A stretch of 64,000 bases of DNA, taken from Mycolicibacter senuensis. GTDB lineage: Bacteria > Actinomycetota > Actinomycetes > Mycobacteriales > Mycobacteriaceae. Location: assembly GCF_002101885.1 (NCBI RefSeq), contig NZ_LQPS01000043.1, forward strand, positions 310,001 through 374,000, read 5' to 3'. A program made the position numbers and the translations under genes. Shown in pieces: positions 59,899 to 64,000 of the stretch; the stretch's first letter is position 1; each line of letters opens with the position of its first letter. The notes under the pieces were generated by a model. It searched no databases and was not told where the DNA came from. It worked only from the letters and a program-made list of their open reading frames with translations.

Positions 59899-59904
59899 GG
59901 CGGC

Positions 59905-60705
59905 GTGCCGATCGCCACACCGTATGAGGACCTCCTGCGGCTGGTGCTGCAGCAGGGCACCCCCAAAGCCGACCGAACCGGCACCGGCACCCGCAGCCTG
60001 TTCGGCCACCAGTTGCGCTACGACCTGGCCGCCGGCTTCCCGCTCATCACCACCAAGAAAGTGCACGTCAAATCGGTGGTCTACGAGCTGCTGTGGTTCC
60101 TGCGCGGGGACTCCAACATCGCTTGGCTCAAAGAACACGGTGTCAGCATCTGGGACGAATGGGCTTCCGACACCGGTGATCTCGGGCCGGTGTACGGGGT
60201 GCAATGGCGCTCCTGGCCGACACCGAGCGGGCAGCACATCGACCAGATCGCGCGCGCGGTGGAGTTGCTGCGCACCGACCCGGATTCGCGCCGCATCATC
60301 GTCTCGGCGTGGAACGTCGGCGAACTGGACAAGATGGCGCTGGCGCCGTGCCACGCACTGTTCCAGTTCTATGTGGCCGACGGGCGACTGTCCTGCCAGC
60401 TCTACCAGCGCAGCGCCGACCTGTTCCTCGGCGTGCCGTTCAACATCGCCAGCTATGCGCTGCTCACCCACATGATGGCCGGGCAGGCCGGGTTGGACGT
60501 CGGAGAGTTCGTCTGGACGGGCGGGGACTGCCACATCTACGACAACCATGTCGAGCAGGTGCGCGAACAGCTGTCCCGGCAGCCCCGTGACTACCCGAAA
60601 CTGTCGCTGGCACAAAAGGATTCGATCTTCGGCTACAGCTTCGACGACATCGAGATCCTGGGCTATGACCCGCACCCGGCGATCAAGGCGCCCGTCGCGG
60701 TATGA
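59905..60705 (+). CDS. thyA: Thymidylate synthase ThyA
   Basis: Folate-dependent methylation of dUMP to dTMP. 266 residues. Seen: RTGTGTRSLFGHQLRYDL, TTKKVHVKSV, LWFLRGDSNI, DEWASDTGDLGPVYGVQWR, SRRIIVSAWNV, catalytic C149 in APCHALFQFYV, QRSADLFLGVPFNIASYALL and WTGGDCHIYDNHVEQV (in parts). Produces dihydrofolate for the next gene. ATGA overlap with folA; GTG start supported by a -10 box. Confidence 0.97.
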   Translation: MPIATPYEDLLRLVLQQGTPKADRTGTGTRSLFGHQLRYDLAAGFPLITTKKVHVKSVVYELLWFLRGDSNIAWLKEHGVSIWDEWASDTGDLGPVYGVQWRSWPTPSGQHIDQIARAVELLRTDPDSRRIIVSAWNVGELDKMALAPCHALFQFYVADGRLSCQLYQRSADLFLGVPFNIASYALLTHMMAGQAGLDVGEFVWTGGDCHIYDNHVEQVREQLSRQPRDYPKLSLAQKDSIFGYSFDDIEILGYDPHPAIKAPVAV

Positions 60706-61193
60706 GCCCCTCGGCCAAGGTGGGTCTGATCTGGGCCCAGTCGGCGTCCGGGGTGATCGGGCGTGACGGCGGCATCCCGTGGCGGCTGCCCGAAGACCAG
60801 GCGCGCTTCAAGGAGCTCACCCTGGGGCACCGGGTGGTGATGGGCCGGTTGACCTGGGAATCGCTGCCAGCCGGCGTGCGGCCGCTGCCCGGCCGGGCCA
60901 ACGTGGTGGTCAGCCGCCGCAGCGACTACCGCGCCGAGGGCGCCGAGGTGGTACCGACACTCGAGTCGGCACTGACCGATGCCGAGACCTGGGTGATCGG
61001 CGGGTCGCAGATCTACGCGCTGGCACTGCCGCTGGCCGACCGGTGCGAGGTGACCGAGGTGGAGATCGACCTGCCCCGGCGCGACGAGGACGCGGTCGCG
61101 CCGGTGCTCGACGAAAGCTGGCGGGGCACCGTGGGGCCCTGGCTCACCAGCGCGCGCGGCCTGCGGTACCGGTTCTGCAGCTACCATCGCTGA
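60702..61193 (+). CDS. folA: Dihydrofolate reductase
   Basis: Regenerates tetrahydrofolate; target of trimethoprim-type drugs. 163 residues (159 in M. tuberculosis). Seen: GLIWAQSASGVIGRDGGIPWRLPEDQARFKELT, GRLTWESLP, RPLPGRANVVVSR, WVIGGSQIYALALPLADRCEVTEVE (in parts). Overlaps thyA by four bases and touches the next gene by one base. In M. tuberculosis called dfrA. Confidence 0.96.
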   Translation: MSPSAKVGLIWAQSASGVIGRDGGIPWRLPEDQARFKELTLGHRVVMGRLTWESLPAGVRPLPGRANVVVSRRSDYRAEGAEVVPTLESALTDAETWVIGGSQIYALALPLADRCEVTEVEIDLPRRDEDAVAPVLDESWRGTVGPWLTSARGLRYRFCSYHR

Positions 61194-62404
61194 TGGCGTC
61201 GTTGACCTCGGCGCAGGCGCGCCGGATCGCGGTCGCCGCACAGGGATTCGCTGCTGCCAAACCACGCGCCGCCATCACCCGGGCGCACCTGAGGCGGCTG
61301 ATCTCCCGCATCCAGGTGTTGCAACTGGACTCGGTGTCGGTGGCGGTGCGCGCCCACTACGCCCCGGTGTTCAGCCGGCTGGGCTGCTACGACCGTACGG
61401 TGCTGGACCGCGCCGCCTGGAGCCACAGCGACCGCTCACCGCGGCTGCTGGTCGAATACTGGGCGCACGAGGCCGCGCTGATGGCCGTCGAGGACTGGCC
61501 GCTGTTGCGCTGGCGGATGCGGCGATACACCCACGGCCGGTGGGGCAACGTAGCGCCCAACCCGGAGCTGGCCGACGACATCGTCGCCGCTGTCGCCGAA
61601 CTCGGGCCGGCGACCGCCGGGCAGATCGAGGCGTATCTGGCGGCCGGGCACCAGCGCGGTAAGGGAACCTGGTGGAACCGCAGCGACACCAAGTGGGTGG
61701 CCGAGGCGCTGTTCGCCGCCGGGGTGCTGACCACCGCCACCCGGGTGGGATTCGCCCGGCACTACGACCTGGTGGAGAACGTGCTGCCGGCCCAGGTGCT
61801 GGCGCGCCACGTCGACGACTCCGAGGCGGTGCGGGAACTGGTGCTGCGGGCGGCGACCGCCCTGGGGGTCGGCACGGAGGCCGATCTGCGCGACTACTTC
61901 CGGCTGTCGGCCGGCCAGGCCAAACCGGCGATCGCGGCGCTGGTGGCCGCCGGCGACCTGGAGCCGGTGACGGTGACCGGCTGGGACGCGCCGGCCTACC
62001 TGCGGGCCGGCCAGCCGATTCCCCGGGCTGATCGGGGCACCGCGCTGCTGTGCCCGTTCGACCCGCTGATCTTCTTCCGTCCCCGGGTGGAGCGGCTGTT
62101 CGATTTCCACTACCGGATCGAGATCTACACCCCGGCGGTCCAGCGACGATACGGCTACTACGTGTGGCCGTTCCTGCTGGATGGGCAGCTGGTCGGCCGG
62201 GTGGACCTCAAGGCCGACCGCCGAGCCGGGGCGCTGCACGTCGCTGGGGCGTTCGCCGAAGCGGGCCATGCCCGTCAGCGGGTGGCGCAGGCGCTGCTGA
62301 CCGAGCTGGAGACCATGGCGTCCTGGCTGGGATTGAGCCGGGTCAGCGTCGGCGAGCGCGGCGATCTGGTAGCCGAGCTGCGCCGTCCGCGGTTACGCCG
62401 ATGA
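61193..62404 (+). CDS. YcaQ/AlkX-like DNA glycosylase (HTH_42 winged-helix protein)
   Basis: 403-residue winged-helix protein related to YcaQ, which excises interstrand-crosslinked or alkylated bases. Catalytic-type motif Q44-L45-D46 (VLQLDSV) matches the Q-phi-D form of YcaQ rather than the Q-phi-Q of AlkZ. Further winged-helix segments run through the middle, and the C-terminal region carries ALLCPFDPLIFFRPRVERLFDFHYRIE and PFLLDGQLVGRVDLKADR (in parts). ATG 61193 overlaps the folA stop by one base. It converges on DoxX with a 2-bp gap. Confidence 0.85.
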   Translation: MASLTSAQARRIAVAAQGFAAAKPRAAITRAHLRRLISRIQVLQLDSVSVAVRAHYAPVFSRLGCYDRTVLDRAAWSHSDRSPRLLVEYWAHEAALMAVEDWPLLRWRMRRYTHGRWGNVAPNPELADDIVAAVAELGPATAGQIEAYLAAGHQRGKGTWWNRSDTKWVAEALFAAGVLTTATRVGFARHYDLVENVLPAQVLARHVDDSEAVRELVLRAATALGVGTEADLRDYFRLSAGQAKPAIAALVAAGDLEPVTVTGWDAPAYLRAGQPIPRADRGTALLCPFDPLIFFRPRVERLFDFHYRIEIYTPAVQRRYGYYVWPFLLDGQLVGRVDLKADRRAGALHVAGAFAEAGHARQRVAQALLTELETMASWLGLSRVSVGERGDLVAELRRPRLRR

Positions 62405-62406
62405 CA

Positions 62407-63165
62407 TCACCGGCCGCGGTGGGTGTCGGGTCGGTGAAGGTGCCGGCGAGCGCTCTCGGCGAAGGTGGTCGCGCTCTCGCGGGCCGCCTGCGCCAGGTCG
62501 GTGCCGCGGTCGGCGGCGACCTCGGCGAACTGCGCGCCGCGTTCGCCGGCCGCCTCGAGTAGTGGTCCGGCCCGCTCACCCACCAGTTCGGCGAGGTCGC
62601 GGCCGTGTTCGGCGCCGGCCTGCAGACCCGCGCTCAGCTTCTCGCCGACCGTCTCGAGCACCGCATCACCGGAAGTGGCGTGCATGCCCGGCACAGCGGT
62701 GGCCGCGCGCTGATAGGCGTGCCGGGCGGCTCGCCGGGCCCGCCAGCCCAGCGAGGGCTTTCCCTCGGTGTCGGCCGCCGCGATCATCAACCCTCCGATC
62801 AGGCTGACGTCGGTCAGGAACGCTTGGCGCTGTTGGGCCCGGCGCTGCAGGTCGGGCTCCATCCAGAACATGTGGCCGCCCGCGCTGCCCGGAATGACCG
62901 TGCATGCCAGCGCCGCAGCGGCCACCCGAGGCAGCCTGCCGCTGGCCAGCAACAGGCCGCCGCCGATCTGGACCAGCGCGTTGGCTTTGGCGAACGTCTC
63001 GACGTCGGATGGCACCTTCGCCGTGATCTCGTCCGGAAGGTGTTGCAGCCCGTCGAACGCCGGGCGGGCCGTCTGGCCGGCCTGCTGCGGCCGGCGCAAC
63101 GCCTCCACTCCTTGCCCGATGAATGCCGCCGCCAGCAGCGGACGTGCGATTCTGCGCATCAACAT
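62407..63165 (-). CDS. DoxX-family membrane protein with long helical tail
   Basis: 252 residues. N-terminal DoxX-like part with four hydrophobic segments (PLLAAAFIGQGVEAL, LVQIGGGLLLASG, VAAAALACTVIPGSAGGHMF, VSLIGGLMIAA). The remaining ~110 residues form a charged helix-rich tail (VGEKLSAGLQAGAEHG; EVAADRGTDLAQAARESATTFAESARR) whose heptad-like pattern suggests a coiled coil. Possible redox or stress-response function in the membrane. ATG with GAGGGGG upstream. Confidence 0.85.
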   Translation of the reverse strand: MLMRRIARPLLAAAFIGQGVEALRRPQQAGQTARPAFDGLQHLPDEITAKVPSDVETFAKANALVQIGGGLLLASGRLPRVAAAALACTVIPGSAGGHMFWMEPDLQRRAQQRQAFLTDVSLIGGLMIAAADTEGKPSLGWRARRAARHAYQRAATAVPGMHATSGDAVLETVGEKLSAGLQAGAEHGRDLAELVGERAGPLLEAAGERGAQFAEVAADRGTDLAQAARESATTFAESARRHLHRPDTHRGR

Positions 63166-63258
63166 GCGACCCCCTCACAACGCGGACCCGGCGGCGCTCG
63201 ATGAATGATGCGGGGTGCCGGCGAGTCGGAACTCGCCGGCACCGCACCGCCGGTGGGA

Positions 63259-63498
63259 CTACTGTTCGGCACGCTCGCGAGCCTCGTCTGCCTCGGCCTT
63301 GGCCCGGGCCTTCTCGGCTTCCGCCTCTTTGGCCGCAACCTCGCGTTGCGCATCGGCCTTGTCCTGCTGCGCCTGGCCTTCCCGCTTGAGCGAGTCGTCA
63401 CCGGTCACCGTGCCGACGGCCTCCTTGGCCTTGCCCTTGACGCCTTCCACGACGCCTTTGATGCCGGCTTCGGGGCCACTGTCCTTGTCGTCACTCAT
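63259..63498 (-). CDS. CsbD-like stress protein
   Basis: 79 residues from the reverse-strand ATG at 63498. CsbD core KGVVEGVKGKAKEAVGTVTGDDSLKREGQAQQDKADAQ (in parts), followed by an Ala/Glu/Lys/Arg tail. General stress proteins of this family are abundant and disordered; function unknown. A perfect palindrome sits 13 bp upstream, so it is probably under specific repression. Confidence 0.85.
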   Translation of the reverse strand: MSDDKDSGPEAGIKGVVEGVKGKAKEAVGTVTGDDSLKREGQAQQDKADAQREVAAKEAEAEKARAKAEADEARERAEQ

Positions 63499-63510
63499 GT
63501 GGTGTGCCTC

Positions 63511-63527
63511 TCTTGATCGGATCAAGA
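63511..63527 (-). promoter_or_regulatory. Palindromic operator upstream of csbD
   Basis: TCTTGATC-G-GATCAAGA: a 17-bp perfect palindrome with 8-bp arms and a 1-bp centre, 13 bases before the CsbD ATG. Operator position and symmetry are clear; the regulator is unknown. Confidence 0.6.
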
Positions 63528-63703
63528 CCGGACAGACGGTCCGCGGCGGTGCGGGGCCGTCCACCCAGCAGGCGACCGGGTGGCCGCCGATACGCCGGGA
63601 TACCCGCCCGGGTTACAACGTAAACGTCGGGAGGCGCAGGCTCGGTCGCCCGCAGATCAAAAGGGTTCGGCGTCAACGGTGTTGGATGGATCTGCGCCGA
63701 CAA

Positions 63704-63719
63704 CGGGCGGTACCGCCCG
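63704..63719 (+). repeat. 16-bp perfect palindrome upstream of a lipoprotein gene
   Basis: CGGGCGGTACCGCCCG, with no mismatch and no spacer; core CGGTACCG. It lies eight bases before a possible -10 box at 63728. The same 8-bp core occurs twice in the 38221 repeat, but an 8-mer of this composition is not rare in GC-rich DNA. Confidence 0.45.
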
Positions 63720-63811
63720 GACTTCGCTAATGTTGCGCATACCTGATCGGTGACGCCTTCCACTGGCGTGCGGATCCACAAGCCTGGTCGGAAACACGGG
63801 GTGTGATCGCG

Positions 63812-64000
63812 TGCGGGGTTCGGTTTCATGGTTTTTCGTCGTGGTGGGCTGCCTGGTGGTCGCCGGATGCGGCGGCAGCGGCGGCTCGGCGAGAACCACC
63901 ACCACGGTCGCGACGACGCCGACCACGACGACGGTCACCGTCGCCCCGGTCGGCGAGGACGGCCTGCGGGCACTGCTGCTCACCCCCGCGGAGATCAACC
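63812..64000 (+). CDS. Lipoprotein with PknH-like sensor domain (3' end cut)
   Basis: First 63 codons of an exported lipoprotein. GTG 63812, hydrophobic segment, then lipobox LVVAGC with the acylated Cys at residue 20, a Thr-rich stretch (TTTTVATTPTTTTVTV) typical of cell-wall spanners, and DGLRALLLTPAEIN, the start of a PknH-like extracytoplasmic sensor domain found in mycobacterial lipoproteins. The rest lies beyond the window. Confidence 0.7.

Larger units (their letters stand above)
63499..63811. other. 313-bp intergenic region between csbD and a lipoprotein gene
   Basis: No credible gene. Holds the csbD operator palindrome and the 16-bp palindrome at 63704. A TAATGT (63728-63733) might be a -10 box for the forward lipoprotein gene, but no -35 element was found. 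Confidence 0.5.

Overview
The window is chromosomal DNA from a mycobacterium. Evidence: very GC-rich coding sequence with many GTG starts; mycothione reductase, EfpA, PptT and a PE/PPE pair; and a gene order that follows the Mycobacterium tuberculosis block Rv2855 to Rv2763c (mtr, mqo, cysG, efpA, proS, rimP-nusA-ylxR-infB-rbfA-nrnA-dinF, metallophosphoesterase-pptT-truB, sirR/ribF, rpsO-pnp-pepR, dapB, PPE/PE, thyA-folA). PE/PPE genes plus a 13E12 HNH gene favour a slow-growing or Mycolicibacter-like lineage over a classical rapid grower, but the species cannot be fixed from sequence reading alone. All homologies were recognised by eye; no database search was run.

Layout. 1-9.3 kb: a truncated acyl-CoA dehydrogenase, then redox, sirohaem, efflux and prolyl-tRNA genes. 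9.3-18.2 kb: a ferritin-like/lipoprotein pair opposite a translation and RNA-turnover operon (rimP to dinF). 18.2-31.2 kb: accessory enzymes (acetyltransferase, enoyl-CoA hydratase, two CocE/NonD-type hydrolases, an ATP-grasp ligase) mixed with the conserved pptT-truB and sirR/ribF loci. 31.2-36.5 kb: rpsO, pnp, pepR and a nitronate monooxygenase. 36.5-44.8 kb: PE/PPE pair, a probable diiron protein/hydrolase/ferredoxin-reductase operon, dapB and small conserved genes. 44.8-46.7 kb: a 13E12 HNH gene with an exact SOS box, beside a decayed VOC gene. 46.7-59.9 kb: lipid and organic-acid metabolism (acyl-CoA synthetase, single-chain biotin-dependent carboxylase, then a TetR-led SDR/acyl-CoA dehydrogenase/SDR/kinase-like/MFS cluster). 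59.9-64 kb: thyA-folA-ycaQ, DoxX, CsbD and the start of a lipoprotein gene.

The strongest regulatory pattern is leaderless initiation: nineteen genes have a TANNNT -10 hexamer ending only 5-8 nt before an ATG or GTG. These motifs fix several start codons and reveal two very compact divergent promoters (echA16-like/DUF1802, and sirR/ribF with -10 boxes sharing two bases). Several palindromes near promoters look like operators.

The best candidates for less-described biology are the ACAD11/LvaC-like dehydrogenase plus phosphotransferase module (53.2-59.9 kb), the ATP-grasp/CocE gene pair (26.1-29.5 kb), and the PF10118 diiron/hydrolase/reductase operon with a palindrome inside its promoter spacer (38.2-41.3 kb). 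No rRNA, tRNA, CRISPR array, intact insertion sequence or prophage was seen.
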